Source: Rodentolepis nana
Lineage: Eukaryota > Platyhelminthes > Cestoda > Cyclophyllidea > Hymenolepididae
DNA length: 26,483 bases
Assembly: GCA_900617975.1 (NCBI GenBank)
Contig: UZAE01013044.1
Span: 1-26,483 of the forward strand
Direction: 5' to 3'
Position 1 is the stretch's first letter. Each line of letters opens with the position of its first letter. A model generated the notes under the pieces. It saw only the letters and a program-made list of their open reading frames with translations, searched no databases and was not told the origin of the DNA. Below, piece by piece: positions 1 through 11,232 of this stretch. The position numbers and the translations under genes were made by a program.

Positions 1-3000
1 AATTGTTATTGCTCCTATTGAGGTATTGTTGTCGCGTTCGAGGTAAATTCACAATCCTACCTTTCATGTTGTTGGCTATGGGGTGTGTGTGTGCGTGTGA
101 AAATTCTCACCAGTTCTACAAACAGCTGCAAACAATATCCACAATAAGCCGTAGCCTCACTGGGATCACACTGGGATGCGTGATAGACTTATTTCCATGT
201 GTTGCACCCTGGGCAACGTATACTCATACGGCAAAAGTGTCTTTTAATCGGCAGTTGACTTCTGACTTCAAACGACCATCACCCCCACTGTATGCCACAT
301 TCGACCACTTCTACAGTACTCATCTTACCTTACATTTTCCCTACTTTTGTGTCTGTCTGTCTCTTTTACATCTGTGGATCACTCCTCTGTTCCTCTCCTC
401 TGTGAAGCCCAAAGCCAACTAAAGGGCTAATGATAACTTCCATAGAGCCTGTCATTGATACAAATAGATTCTGTTAGCTATCGATTCGATCTGATCCCCA
501 CGCTTTCACCTCGATAAGCAAGACCACCTAAGGCGTTGATATAAGTAAACTTGAATTGTTGAATAGATAATCGATGTTTGGGGCAGCATGGCTCCTCTTT
601 GAGTCTGAGGTGCTGCAACCTTAATAAAGAGCAAACTGAAAAGCCGTTAATGCAAGGTGATGACATCTTGAAAAATTTTGAAAATATCCACATTTTTAGA
701 ATATTTGGTAAATAAATTTTTCTTCGATGAAAATCTTCCACTTTGGTCGATGGCTGTTAATATAAACTTCTTTTTAGGACAGAGATGACTAATTTATCCT
801 CAACTCTATGCACTGCCGCCCGTTTTCTAAGACGCGCTCAGTTTGAAAGTACAATTCTTTGCCCAATCAAAGGACTTTAGAGTACATAATGGTATACGGG
901 GTTAAGAAATCGTAAGTGAATGAAAGCCCTTGTCTGTCATGAAATTTTCATTCACTCATCATTAGAGACAAGTTCCAATCCAACGACCACAAAATTGACA
1001 AGAAATGGAGTTTATGCAGACAATGTGGAGTTTCGAAATGGTCTATTTACCTAAATCCTTTCGGTAAATATTGCTTTAAAATGTGTGTTTGACAAGAAAT
1101 TTTTGTTTAAATAGAATAACAGCTCAAAATTATTAGTTTAGGTTTCTTGGTATTCCCTTACGTCCAAGCAGTTCTAAGATTTTTTAATCGATTATTTGCA
1201 AGTAGAGTCCCATTGTATTTTACAAAGGCTTTGTTTACCTTGGTTACCTTCTCCGCCACAGTTACCCAAACACAGAAAACAGGAAAAGAGAACATGCAGA
1301 GTTCAGAATACAGTTAACTCTTAACAAAATAAATTCATACTTGTATAAACTTGAATTATGGAGCAAATGATTGGCTGTCTGGTTAGCCAATAGTAATTGA
1401 ACTGACGTTTTCATCAAGAGCAGTCTCACATATCGAGATATAGGTGTGGAGATCCAATCAAATCGTTAGTTAACTGCATGAGAGATTACGATTACTAGTT
1501 TCTATGGGGAATAGCGATAGAGTAAATTAATTAAATCTCTCAATGTTCTCATTCTGATATGCAGCCATCAATGGGAATAAGCACAGTATACAAATGATGG
1601 GATCCATTGTTGATACATCTTAATAATCCCGGATTTCAACTTCACCTCCAACTCGGAGACAGGTTCAAACTGTTCTGTTACGCTCGCATATCCCACCACA
1701 GTACTAAACATGGTAATGTGGCATTGGTATCTGTTTTAATTTTTAAACTGATAATTGAATTGAATACATATTTTATTAAAAATAATAGCATATATTTTCA
1801 ATAATTCACTTAAATATGTACAAAAGGGGCAATAATTTTAAATAAGGCAAATTGCAAACTGTAGGCGCGTTTGTTATATACAAATATCCCTGGGTGTTTC
1901 CAAGTAGAATAGGACATGATGTGAGCTTTCCTCATAATTCTCCTCCTCTTCATACTCCAATTCACTTTCCTCGTCCTCATCCTCTCTGGAATTTTTGGAT
2001 TCAATGACTACAGCCGCTAAGATACTGAAAATTGAGGATTCTAGTGGATTGTGAACAAGCTCAAAAGCCCTCATCCAAAGTAAATAGGCAAGAGAGAAGA
2101 AGGAGTGGAGAAGATGAAGGTATATATCGATTGTGTTCATTTACACAAACACAGGGAGAGAGAGAGAGAATGAATATGATTCACAAAAGGCATGTGCGGG
2201 GTTATATACAGGCATGCTTTGTGAATGTGAATTTTGATTGGTAGATTTTGAGCCAATCACATAGCGATTAAATTTACGGAACATACAGAACGTATTCAAC
2301 TATTTAGAAGTTAAAACTAGTGCAGACTCTTATCCGTTCTCCTAAATCTGACAACTGACCTTGCAGTTAACATGATTGATTTTACTTTTCAAGAATGTTA
2401 AATTACACGGAATTGTGGAGTTCAATGGGTGGCATAGATTTGCTAATTTCAGTTTAAATCATCATGGTTTAGATTGTATTCGGCATTAGATAAAACATTT
2501 GTGCCACACCTAATGTTTTGACGAAAATGGGCCCCTGTTTGTTGGAGTTGGAGTAACATAATGGTGGTTATCAATTTGGGAACCACCAACATGAGTGTGC
2601 GTGTACGTGAGTGCAAATACAAGGACAGACAATATAAGTTACTTGGTCAAGGTCGTGAGAGTGGAAGGACTTCAGATGTTCTTCTAAATGAAACGGGACA
2701 GTTGTCTAGAAAAATGAGTTTCTATAGGTTCGTCCGGACATGAAAAATAGGTGCCTGAGTTAAACAAAGACGAACCAGCATCGCGATTTCATAGAGAATG
2801 TGACTAAATGGTAATTTCTGGAAAGTGCATCGGATCTTCCTTCCATCGCTCATTCTTACTCAGCTATCACATTGAGCTGGTAAATCTCCTCACATTTTGC
2901 CAGCTAATAACCTTCGAATTTCTTCATCGAAAATTCTTTTCGATTATATCACATAGCGGAATTGCGGTTGACTGATTTTGCATACTTTCTATAAATAATA

Positions 3001-4759
3001 AAAACGTAGTTTAGACAGCTTTGGTTGGATCCAACGATTCTGTCAAAAAGTTAGTATGACGACGATTCAACAATTTAGGCGTGAAGCTCACACAGGAAGT
3101 ACCGGATGAAGGAAGAAATTGTAATCAATTTAAAGGCCAAAAAATAAATTGTCAAGAATTGGAAAAAGTTGTTTGTAATAAGTACTCATCATGATCATAA
3201 AGTGAATATTTTATTTTAAATTTGTACCAAAAGAAGGTGAGGCAAGGAGATGTATTGACATTTAACCGCTATATCACCCCTCGCATTTAAGTAAACGGAG
3301 TAAGTTTAGGACGATCAACTCAATTCATCTTTACTCACAACTTTACAAGCACTAAGGACAAATGCTATAAAATTTACAGGTCATTTTTAAAACAAAAATT
3401 TAAGAGTAAAACAAATCCTAAACGGTTCTAGAAGTGAAATAATGCAAATTTGGAGGGGGGGGGGGTGGTTGATTGAAACTGCTAATTTCATCACCTGATT
3501 AAGCTCAAACTATATACACACCCCAAATGACGTATGAAAGTTTGTTTAGTTCGCTTGCCAATGTTGCGTCAGTCTTGCAGCTGACAGAATAAAAATTTCG
3601 TACAGTGCAAATTGGACCATGAAAACTTTATCTTTAATACTTTTTCAGAACAGGGCACATTTTGTTAATCTTTGTAAGATAAATTGAAGTTACCAACTGA
3701 CTTTTATCAAACAGATCCAATAATTATAATCGATTAATATGAGTGCCATGCTCTGATAAAACACGATTTCAAGTCTACAGCTTCAGTTCGACTATAAGTT
3801 ACATCTCAAATAAAACTTAGATGATCCTAAGATCTAAGTAACGCTAGTGATTTTTTTGCTAAAAACTATTTGAAGGGATAGAGATTGAGAAATATTAAAA
3901 AATCTTAAACTAAGTTCATTTCCTATTTCGCAAACCCAGCGAAAGATTACTCTTTCGAATAAACCAACTTAGATAGCTGGAAATTTTTATTTTATAGAAC
4001 AGTTTAATTTGTTATATTTTAACTCTTGCGGTTATTAGTCCCGAGTGTCTTTTTTCAATACTTCAATATTTCCCTTCTAAGCTTAATTAATTATTAACTA
4101 TTTCAAACAGAAAATAATAAACCATGGTGCTTAGGAAAAATGGAGATGGAGTAAGGAAGTGTCATGGAATATGTGAACTTCTAGAATACAATACAGATTT
4201 TTAAATTTAAACTCACTAAAATTCTTGAGGTTATAATTACTGAATGCATGATACGTTCTACTCTTAATCTGAAAATATCTACCTCAATGTTAGGAAGTTA
4301 ATACCCAGTCTACTGAAAATGAGATCAATGCACATAAAAGTAAACTGCTATGGACATGGTCGAAAATGCTCAGTTAAAATTAAGTTTAGCATTCTTACAT
4401 ATAAGGTACGATTTTGTGCAAAAGATTTTAAACTTGGATTGGGAAAAAATAGAAGATGGGTACCATGCGTTTTGGTCGGAAGTTTCATTTGCGGTAAATT
4501 AATAATTTATCAAAATTCACTTGTCTATCTTATTGCAATACGTATAATATGTTATTTGAAGAAAATAATACATTTAGAAAATTGAGCAACAAATATTTAC
4601 TAGATATAATAGAAATTATTAAAATAACAATGTTTATTGTTTATTATTTGGTGAAAAATTAACGATGTGGAAAAAATTTTTGGATATTTCGATCAAATAC
4701 TGATGATGCTTAAGTGGCCTTCAAAGGACATTAAGAGTTTGAACAAAGCGCAGCATAAG
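1..4759. other. Upstream non-coding region, no supported gene
   Basis: This stretch is AT-rich. The longest open frames (3-422 + and 478-741 -) look like chance: they have no domain-like composition, no recognisable motif and no convincing splice partners. It holds an 11-G run (3455-3465), a short GA tandem run (2154-2170) and one weak acidic minus-strand exon candidate (1874-2024, see findings). The final part (roughly 4650-4759) is probably the 5' UTR or promoter side of the septin gene; the septin reading frame is open back to 4655, with further in-frame ATGs at 4703 and 4706. No tRNA, rRNA or transposon was recognised. Confidence 0.6.
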
Positions 4760-4786
4760 ATGACTGTTGATGCTTTAAAGAAAAAA
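4760..4786 (+). CDS. SEPT6: Septin exon 1 (start codon, 9 codons)
   Basis: Encodes MTVDALKKK, a short basic N-terminus before the GTPase domain. The donor at 4787 is followed by a 32-nt intron (4787-4818), giving a phase 0 join. The ATG at 4760 has A at -3 and gives 12 residues before the conserved CRT, similar to vertebrate septin 6. The frame is open upstream to 4655, so ATG 4703 or 4706 cannot be excluded. Confidence 0.7.
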
Positions 4787-7700
4787 GTAATATAGATTTG
4801 TACTGTTATTTTCCCTAGAGTTCTGATTGCAGAACACTTACACTATCCGGTCCTGTGGGCTTTGTTAGTCTCCCTGACCAGATCGTTGAAAAGTCTATTA
4901 GCGAGGGTTTTGTTTTCAATATTTTATGTGTTGGTAAGTAAAATCAGTTTCTTTAAACGTAAATAGGTGAAACCGGTTTGGGAAAGTCAACTCTGATTGA
5001 AACTCTTTTTAATCAAAAGTTTGATTTTACGCCATCTTCCCACGATTCTCCTGATGTCAAATTGAGGTCAAAAACATTTGGTGTGTGCTATTTTAAATAT
5101 TTGATTGGTGTCTAGATTTAAAGGAAGCTACCGTTAAACTCAAATTAACTGTTACCGAGACTTGTGGTTTTGGTGACCAAATCAATAAGGAGAATAGCGC
5201 TGACAGTGTGGTTGATTTTATTGACCAACAATATGAGAGTTATCTTCAAGAGGAGCTCAAGATCAAAAGATCTATGCACACATATCACGATACGAGAGTT
5301 CATGTTTGTCTTTATTTCATCGCACCCACTGGGCATAGGTATGTTCCAACTTATAGATTTCAACTCATTCATTTTCAGTCTTAAATCTGTTGATCTTGTC
5401 TCAATGAAGAAGTTACAAGACAAAGTTAACATCATTCCAATAATTGCAAAATCGGACACAATTACTAAAGCTGAGTTGGTTAAGTTTAAAACCAAGGTGA
5501 TGTCAGAGATCAAGGCCAACGATATTCGCCTATATCAATTCCCAACTGATGATGATATCGTCAGTGAAATCAATGAGAATACTAATGTAAGTGCTTTCAG
5601 CTTTTGCACACTACTGCTCCTTGGTGATCGAGAGTGTCATCCGAGGAAGAACAAGTGTGCTATAATGATCCATTTGCGCGTCAATATTCCATTCCAGATT
5701 ATGCTTCCGATCTGGTTATTTTTTGATGTGCTATAATCGAAGTCTATTAACTTGGTACTTCTCTCTTAGTGCCCAACTTAGTTAGTAGACGGATAATTGA
5801 ATGCGACTTCCTCGTTTCATAATATCTTCTTTAGAAAATTAAAGTCTTTACTGGATTTGTATATCGTTTTTTGCTTTTAATTGGGTTCACTGATCTTACT
5901 TGGGCAGTTTGAAGGGTTATGTCTTATCGATTAATTTTGTTCGATTTTGAGTTACTCAATCCTTGCTAGATTTGGAAATTTAATTACTTTCTACTTTTCA
6001 ACCTATTTCTGTGGGTGTTAAAGTGGGATTTTCTTAGAGTGTGATGCGAGGTACTTTGCTTAATCCCACGTTTTAGTACAACGCAATAATTTCACTTTTG
6101 TTTGATTTTGTTAATGCTTTCAATACTTGTGTCCTATGGATCCATTCCAATTCATTTATTTCATTTAATTGTAAAGCATGTCCATTCGGCAGCATCCGAG
6201 CTTTACATGAATTCTTGTTGAGGGGGGTGGGGGGAGGTAGTTCTCCGCAGTGAGTCAAGTGGGCTTTGGAATTCTCTTAATTGGCAAATATTTTGTCATG
6301 GGAATGATGGCGCTATGAGGTTCACACGAGCGATTTTATCTTCCCAACTTAAGAAACCGGGTACCGAGTCATTTAAACAAACTGTTTTGCTGAATCTCCC
6401 CTCCCCCCTCCAATTGTAGAAAATGCTGCCATTCGCAGTTGTGGGCAGTACCGAGGAGACCAAAGTGAACGGACGCACACTTCGCGTTCGTCAATACCCC
6501 TGGGGTTGTGTTCAAGTGGAGAACGAGGCTCACTGCGATTTCGTTCGTCTTCGAGAGATGCTTCTGCGTGTCAATATGGAAGATCTCCGGGAGAGAACAC
6601 ACACCCTCCACTATGAGACTTATCGCAAGCGTCGTCTTACGGAAATGGGCTTCAAAGACGATGAAAAGATTTCTCTTCAGGTAAGGGAAAGTTGTCTCTT
6701 ATTCGTTAATAACATTGCATGACAATTACTGTGAGGGATTAAAGCTATCTGTGTTCTCGAAATATTGAATTGTTTTGATGAAAACCATGTTATGAAAGAG
6801 CCGAAGAACTGTCCTTTCCGTGGATGTTAACTTGAATAAAAGTTGAAACGTGGATCGTTTGTAAAACTAGTCAAAAGTTTGGTAGATTTGTCAACTCAAA
6901 CAAAAGCAAGGTTATCATGAATACAATTATGATGGAAAATTATCGGAAGGTTTGGATTCTTAGCTACAAGACATCTCGAATGGTACTGTGGAACACATTG
7001 TTTTAAGTTGTAATAAAGTAATTTCACACATATAACGTGTATGGGAACTATGGCAGATGTGCAAAGGTGCTAAACTTATGTACATGGAATAATTTCATCT
7101 TGTTTGCTTTTGCGAATTCAGGAGACGTACGAAAAACGTCGCGAGACTCAACAGAAGGAATTGAAACAGAAAGAGGAGGAAATGCGCCAGATGTTTGTCC
7201 AACGTGTCAAGGAGAAGGAGCAAGTCTTGAAAGAGACTGAACGCGAGGTGTGTTACTTCATTTCATTATTTCTTTTGAGAGCTCATTATTGACTTCATTG
7301 CATATCAGTTTTGGTTATTGGGGAGAACAGGTGGAATTCGAGTTTGTTCTTCAATGGTTTTGATGACTTTGCTGATGGTACAGTGTTTGGTGTGCCCGTC
7401 GTTTAAGTCAAAGGTCACGAGTAGTATGGGTGACTAATCGCCAACAGCAAGAGGTGTGGTAGAATGGGAGTTTCTTGAAAATCGGATCTGCGATACCTCC
7501 TATTTCCCACAAGTGGTCCAGTTAACGTGTTCTCCCAATTTCTAATAAGTCAGAATTCACGTCTTCAGTCTCCATTGATTTTTATCCAGTGTACGGATCG
7601 GTCGTCCGTACTCGTGCCTTTCAGGTTATGTCATAATGTACCGAATCTCTACGTACGCTTGTCCTTGTGCGAACGGCTGGGTTTAAGTTCACCAGGTCAA

Positions 7701-8569
7701 TTTGGATGTTGCACAGCTTCAAGATGTCTCCATAGAAGCAGGGAGTACTTGATGCACTTTCTTGCAATTCGCATTTTTCTGATAAATGCAATCGAGATCC
7801 GGTGGAGTCAGGAATAAATTTCAATAAATCAGAAATCGGTTTTGGGGGAGGGGAGGGGGTTATATTGCTCTTGTTAGTTTCTTTTTTGTCATCATAGTCA
7901 GGTGAGAATTTGCCTATCTTTGGATCTCGCTGTATTGATAATTTAGGAATCATAGCATAACTGAAATTTCGATATATCACGGGAAGTGGTTAAAAACGTG
8001 GCTCTCAGTAATACCAGTAAAGGGAACAAGAGGGCTGGGTGTTAAGAGGGGCAGATGAATTTGTATCGATGGCGTTTACTTGGGGGTTAAGGTCTAATGA
8101 TGAGGAATGCCAACTGCAGGGGGGCGGGGGGAGGCTAATTTTGTCATATAACGGTTTTTCCTCGAGATTGACTTTTGAATGCTCTTCCTTGTCCAGCACT
8201 TTTCATTCGTTTGGGAAGTTTTACTTTATTACCTGAAGGGGTGATTTGAACTCCGTGGGCTTCGTGGTTTTTAATCCTCGTATCCCTCGATCGCACATTG
8301 GTTCTCGTGCATGAATAGGTTCAGTGGTAAAAAGCGCACTTTTTCGCGGCTAGTCCAATTACTCATTCACCCATTTTTGTCTGCTACTGTTTTAGCTTCA
8401 GGCCAAGTTCGAAGCAATCAAGAAGCAGCACGCAGAAGAGCGCAAGAAACTTGACGAGAAGCGTCGTATTCTACAAGAAGAAATGGCCGCGTTTGAGAGA
8501 CGCAAACAACTGGCTGAACAGGCCAAATCAGGTGGAGCTGCGTCCGCTACCATGAAAAAGAAGAAGTAG
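4760..8569 (+). CDS. SEPT6: Septin, SEPT6 group (spliced, 8 exons, complete)
   Basis: Septins are cytoskeletal GTP-binding proteins that form hetero-oligomeric filaments at membranes, cleavage furrows and cortex. Joining 4760-4786, 4819-4933, 4967-5080, 5116-5338, 5379-5586, 6420-6680, 7122-7247 and 8396-8569 gives 415 residues, close to the family's usual 420-435, with every junction in frame and GT-AG. Visible: P-loop GETGLGKST (48-56), the GFGDQINKE segment after the G3 position (about 103-111), AKSD (183-186), PWG (256-258) opening the septin unique element, and a coiled-coil tail (317-415) containing [16 protein letters not shown], a signature of the SEPT6/8/10/11/14 group. Members of this group generally lack the catalytic threonine and bind rather than hydrolyse GTP; that is family knowledge, not tested here. 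The start at 4760 gives an N-terminus ending in CRTL at the place expected from vertebrate septin 6. In-frame ATGs at 4703 and 4706 would add 18-19 residues. A schistosome septin of the same group has been called SEPT10. Confidence 0.95.
4819..4933 (+). CDS. SEPT6: Septin exon 2 (N-terminal septin region)
   Basis: Encodes [15 protein letters not shown]... to FNILCV, directly ahead of the P-loop, with VGF and LPDQ as in SEPT6-group septins. The acceptor is the TAG at 4816-4818. A second AG at 4831-4832 is a decoy: exon 1 ends in phase 0, and joining it to 4833 would put the downstream septin sequence out of frame. The donor at 4934 splits the first glycine of the P-loop. Confidence 0.88.
4967..5080 (+). 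CDS. SEPT6: Septin exon 3 (P-loop, switch I)
   Basis: Carries GETGLGKST (G1, nucleotide phosphate binding) followed by the helix ending in LFNQKF and the switch I region. It is bounded by a 33-nt intron upstream (4934-4966) and a 35-nt intron downstream (5081-5115). Confidence 0.93.
5116..5338 (+). CDS. SEPT6: Septin exon 4 (G3 region)
   Basis: Encodes [13 protein letters not shown], then GFGDQINKE, the [16 protein letters not shown] helix and [13 protein letters not shown], all strongly septin-like. The last codon (Ser) is split by a 40-nt intron at 5339-5378. The same DNA is open through that intron in another frame, which is coincidental. Confidence 0.95.
5379..5586 (+). CDS. SEPT6: Septin exon 5 (G4 AKSD)
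   Basis: Encodes [23 protein letters not shown] (the G4 guanine-specificity motif) and YQFPTDDD. It ends in phase 0 at a GTAAGT donor (5587) that opens the first long intron of the gene. Confidence 0.95.
5587..6419 (+). other. Septin intron 5 (833 nt)
   Basis: GT-AG intron. It contains a G-rich tract with runs at 6222-6227 and 6229-6234 and a strong polypyrimidine stretch (about 6397-6411) just before the acceptor. No gene was seen inside. Confidence 0.85.
6420..6680 (+). CDS. SEPT6: Septin exon 6 (PWG and septin unique element)
   Basis: Encodes [18 protein letters not shown] and [11 protein letters not shown], then [15 protein letters not shown] and HYETYRKRR: the conserved C-terminal half of the septin GTPase domain with the septin unique element used in filament interfaces. 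261 nt, phase 0 at both ends. Confidence 0.96.
6681..7121 (+). other. Septin intron 6 (441 nt)
   Basis: GT-AG intron (GTAAGG donor, TTCAG acceptor). Nothing else was recognised in it. Confidence 0.85.
7122..7247 (+). CDS. SEPT6: Septin exon 7 (coiled coil)
   Basis: Encodes [20 protein letters not shown] then [13 protein letters not shown] and further charged heptads. This segment is nearly unchanged across SEPT6-group septins and is the basis for the group assignment. 126 nt, phase 0 at both ends. Confidence 0.95.
7248..8395 (+). other. Septin intron 7 (1148 nt)
   Basis: The longest septin intron. It contains two G-rich tracts (7844-7859 and 8119-8131) with four-or-more-G runs that could form G-quadruplexes on this strand. 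No gene was seen. Confidence 0.8.
8396..8569 (+). CDS. SEPT6: Septin exon 8 (end of coiled coil, stop)
   Basis: Encodes [20 protein letters not shown] and continues as an amphipathic charged helix, then a Gly/Ala/Ser linker and a terminal MKKKK. The stop TAG is at 8567-8569. The lysine-rich end resembles vertebrate septin 6 tails. Confidence 0.94.
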   Translation, partial: LQAKFEAIKKQHAEERKKLDEKRRILQEEMAAFERRKQLAEQAKSGGAASATMKKKK

Positions 8570-11189
8570 GCTCATGTATCTTCACTTTCTCTCTCTCCCT
8601 CCCCCCTCTCAAGCATTTACGATTTCAGCGCATACATAATCTCGTCTCTTTTTCTCTCCGAGCCTCCCCCCCCTCCTTCCTCCCTCTTGTTTTTCCCTTG
8701 TCTTTACTATTGGATTAAACTTGGTACTATCACCACTGATTCATCACAATTAGGTCTAAACCTATTCGTTTTTTATTAGCATCGTAATGCTGGTGCCCAA
8801 TTGGAAATCGGCTTCCCAAAATATAAGTTGGGAGTAGACAACAAGTGGTAAGTAGCAGAGCGAGGAGGAGGAGGAGTTAGCTAAATTGTCACAGAGGAGG
8901 ACAGAGTCGAGTGGAACTCCGTAGCCTATCGCTGCGATGTGGTTGAAACATGGTAATCGCATTCCGTAATGCGGACTGCTCGCATAAGAGAGTCGAATTT
9001 CAGAGAATGAAATCACCCAGGATTTAGGAGTAAGTGGTACTGTTTAAACGCATCAGCAGGGGTCTAAACTATTCGCTGAAGTGGGCTGTTGTATAGCTAA
9101 ATCAATTTAGATGTGATTGGCGAAGCGCAGAAATCAGTATTTTTGCCAAATTGACTCCTAAAACTCATGGAATTCTTCCCAGCAAAATCTATATGCGCAT
9201 AAAGTCAATTATAATCTCGCACCGTCTTGCCTACTCTGCTTTTCAAAATGTCATTCGTTTTAAATTTCGGCATTGGGGTTTTTTTCGGACAGTTATACGG
9301 CAATTTGAGTTTCACAAGTGCTCTCCTTCATCCGCCTATTTCCTCGTTTGCAAATTAACTGGTATGATGAATAGCAAGTAGGTATCGACCAATTGTCTGG
9401 AGATTTGGTTCATGCAAATTTGGCGACGCAAAGAGGTTAGTAGCGAGGATATGCCCACGCGCGCAGGATGAATCACTCACACTTAATTGTGATTCGTTTA
9501 CGCCCTGTTCGCTACCGGAGTGCATATTCCTGGCACAGATTGTCTACTTTGGGCTGACCAGGAAAATCTTGTTGTGTGAGGATCTGTTGAGTTGGATTTC
9601 AGGCTCTAGATTAAAATTCACGTCAGAATTGAGGAAAATGCGTGGCCGTATCAAAGGATTTCCATGTTCACATGGCCATGAAATTGATGCCGTTAGGGCG
9701 CATGTGCGGTCATGAGCGTAGCGATCTCTCAACCAATCAAAAAACGGTAGTCACTATATGATTAGCGCAGTCAAAGTTGCATGCTAATGAATAAACTCTG
9801 TGAAGTGGCACAATTAGAATTCTCATCCTGTTTCCTTGATGTTGTCGAGGCAGCTTACATTATTTCCGGAGCAATTTCAGAGCAAGGAATTTGGTCAAAG
9901 CTTATTTATGTTGCATTCACTGCAGAGTCACCATTTTATGAGGTTATAGAATGCTCATTTAAAACACGATTATCATAAATTTGCTTTAAAGCAATTTTAA
10001 AACCATTTTGGGGGCTAACTAGAATCATCCAATTGTGCGAAAATGCGATTTTTTGTGCCGAATGAGCCCAAATATAGTAATTGGTTCATAAATGGAAATG
10101 TAACCTGATAGTTTCATAATAAGCGGCATAAAAGAGTGAAATGAGGGGAATTAAATTGGGGCACTATATATCATCACCACCACCACCCCCCCCCACAAAA
10201 GGTAGAAAATATTTAGAAGAAAAATTCTTCCTTCCAAGGAAACCAAAATTTCTCCAATAATAATTCTTCATGGAAACAAAAATACACATCAATCTGGCAG
10301 AAGGAGTTGATACTTGCGTAATCATTCTTAGCTAGTACTCAATATTTACATTTAGCAACATCAAGAGTATTGGGGAACCTGAATGGATGTTTGATCAGGC
10401 ATATCAGTTTATGCGAAGTAGATTTATTATGTTATAATCGACTCAATGTATTCAGGTTGAATTTTATACATTAAAAATAATTTCTCTCCGTGAAACAGGG
10501 CAGATCACTCATGTCACTAGATTAGTTCAGTTGGGAACAGGAAGCAACTTCATTTTCAAATATACAACCTAGGGTTAACATGTGAAATGATCCTTTGATT
10601 GACGTCAGTTAATGTAGCCGAATGTTCAATGAAATCTATGAAAGTATATATGTTGTCAAACGTAAGCGCAATTAGATGGCATATAAAAATACGCGCTAGA
10701 TAGCCTTTGAAAAGAAAAGGTTTGAACTGCAAGGTTAGCCATCATATTAACGATAGCTCTATCTACAAAAAAATTTTCTTTATTTAAAACGAATTATTAT
10801 CATATTCATAGCAACGGCACGGGTAGTAAGTTAATGCAAAAGAATCTCTTAAAAGAATTATGTGTTAGAAATGGTGTTGACACAGGAAAATATTATAGTG
10901 ATAAAGCAATTATGAAAATTACGTTGAATGATAAGCTACTATATTGACAAAGGAGGAGTTGCAAATAGAAAAAATACCTAGTATCTTAAAATTTAGTTTC
11001 AAATTACATTAATACGAATTTAAAAATATTAAATGATCACAAAGTAGTCCGATATTTAATATTAGATCATCTTTTATAATTTGTTTTAATGGCTCATTAT
11101 TCGCTATTTAATAACCTTGGGTTTTTTCAACTTCCTCAGAACCGTAGAATTTTCGTCCTTGTCACTTAACCTGGTGAAGGGGTCTCACC
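8570..11189. other. Intergenic region between the two genes
   Basis: Starts with a strongly pyrimidine-rich septin 3' UTR. After that it is AT-rich with a GAG tandem run (8862-8876), a CAC run leading into nine C (10186-10194), and short chance ORFs. The last hundred bases before 11190 contain a pyrimidine-rich stretch and an AG (11138-11139) that could be a 5' UTR acceptor. No gene was recognised. Confidence 0.6.
8714..8719 (+). terminator. Candidate polyadenylation signal ATTAAA for septin
   Basis: ATTAAA lies 145 nt after the septin stop, following a pyrimidine-rich 3' UTR (about 8582-8700). It is the common variant of AATAAA. Position fits; usage is not shown. Confidence 0.45.
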
Positions 11190-11232
11190 ATGCGTGGCGG
11201 ATTACTATTTTCATTACTTTTTATTTCCACAT
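11190..11232 (+). CDS. TSP3-repeat gene exon 1 (start, signal peptide)
   Basis: Encodes [14 protein letters not shown], the hydrophobic core of a signal peptide. ATG is preceded by CACC. The donor at 11233 opens a 31-nt intron (11233-11263). If unspliced, the frame stops three codons later, so splicing is required to reach the repeats. Confidence 0.75.

Noticed and set aside
3..422. 139-codon plus-strand ORF at the window start
   Set aside because: Cys/Leu/Thr-rich sequence with no domain pattern and no clear splice partner; treated as chance.
4833..4933. Septin exon 2 starting at the second AG (4831-4832)
   Set aside because: With exon 1 ending in phase 0 this shifts the frame and loses the septin sequence; the TAG at 4816-4818 keeps it.
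5164..5736. 190-codon continuous open frame over the septin gene
   Set aside because: It reads the wrong frame through most of exon 4, runs through the 40-nt intron, then joins exon 5 in the correct frame and runs into intron 5. The spliced septin frame explains the region.
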